Assembly (NCBI GenBank): GCA_021789565.1
Contig: JAJYJL010000419.1
Span: 1-7,042 of the forward strand
Reading direction: 5' to 3'
Origin: Acidobacteriota bacterium
GTDB lineage: Bacteria > Acidobacteriota > Terriglobia > UBA7540
Length of the DNA stretch: 7,042 nucleotides
In this document: positions 6,943 through 7,042 of the stretch, piece after piece
Layout of the letters: every line of letters begins with the position of its first letter
Numbering within the stretch: position 1 is the first letter of the stretch
Program-made: the position numbers and the translations under genes
Notes under the pieces: generated by a model
Database searches by the model: none
What the model was told of the DNA's origin: nothing
What the model saw: the letters and a program-made list of their open reading frames with translations, nothing else

Positions 6943-7042
6943 AGGCGGGAATTTGTCCGCACCCTTTCGTATGAAGCGCTCGCGAATTCATGAAGCATCC
7001 AGTCTTGGTCACAGGCTGAGTCCATGAAGATCCCCGAACCAT

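Noticed and set aside
6945..6965. Possible terminator hairpin after plsY (GCGGG / TCCGC)
   Set aside because: The stem is only about five pairs with a wobble, and no T-run follows.
6990..7019. A tiny frame MKHPVLVTG followed by TGA, resembling the first strand and glycine turn of a Rossmann-fold dehydrogenase
   Set aside because: Nine codons are too few, there is no ribosome-binding site, and the stop is in frame. A one-base error could join it to the frame of the ATG at 7024, but the window ends before this can be judged.
7024..7042. Possible start of a next plus-strand gene (ATG, then Lys-Ile-Pro-Glu-Pro)
   Set aside because: Only six codons are visible and no clear ribosome-binding site precedes them.

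Overview
The window is GC-rich bacterial chromosomal DNA with a short divergent gene on the left and a four-gene plus-strand cluster devoted to lipid chemistry. The base composition, the gene content and a palindromic intergenic element with arms of the form CTGAG...CGAAG...CTGCT fit an acidobacterium or a similar soil bacterium. That assignment is inference; no rRNA or other taxonomic marker is present. I see no tRNA, rRNA, CRISPR array, transposase or phage gene.

Layout. Bases 1-638 (minus strand) hold the N-terminal 212 codons of an NAD(P)-dependent aldehyde dehydrogenase that runs off the left edge. Bases 639-1073 are a divergent intergenic region with weak promoter-like and hairpin sequences and no convincing gene. 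The plus-strand cluster then runs: a CDP-alcohol phosphatidyltransferase with phosphatidylinositol-phosphate-synthase-like motifs (1074-1700); a two-domain alcohol-forming fatty acyl reductase (1780-3351); a 942-residue fusion of acyl carrier domain, fatty-acyl-AMP ligase and PlsC-like acyltransferase (3483-6311); and a PlsY-type glycerol-3-phosphate acyltransferase (6346-6942). The gaps are 79, 131 and 34 bases. The last 100 bases hold no gene I can support.

How they may work together (inference). The ligase domain would activate a free fatty acid as acyl-AMP and load it on the fused carrier domain. The reductase would turn the bound or CoA-linked acyl chain into a fatty alcohol. PlsY, and possibly the fused PlsC-like domain, would handle the glycerol-phosphate backbone, and the CDP-alcohol enzyme would add or exchange the headgroup. 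The combination of reductase, AMP-ligase, carrier and PlsC-like domain resembles, as I recall it, the single multidomain ElbD protein of myxobacterial ether-lipid synthesis, here divided into two genes. The cluster is therefore a candidate pathway for alkyl (ether) glycerolipids or another fatty-alcohol-derived lipid.

Two acyltransferase features are non-canonical. The PlsC-like domain has Arg where the catalytic His of the HX4D motif belongs, and PlsY ends before the conserved C-terminal glutamate.
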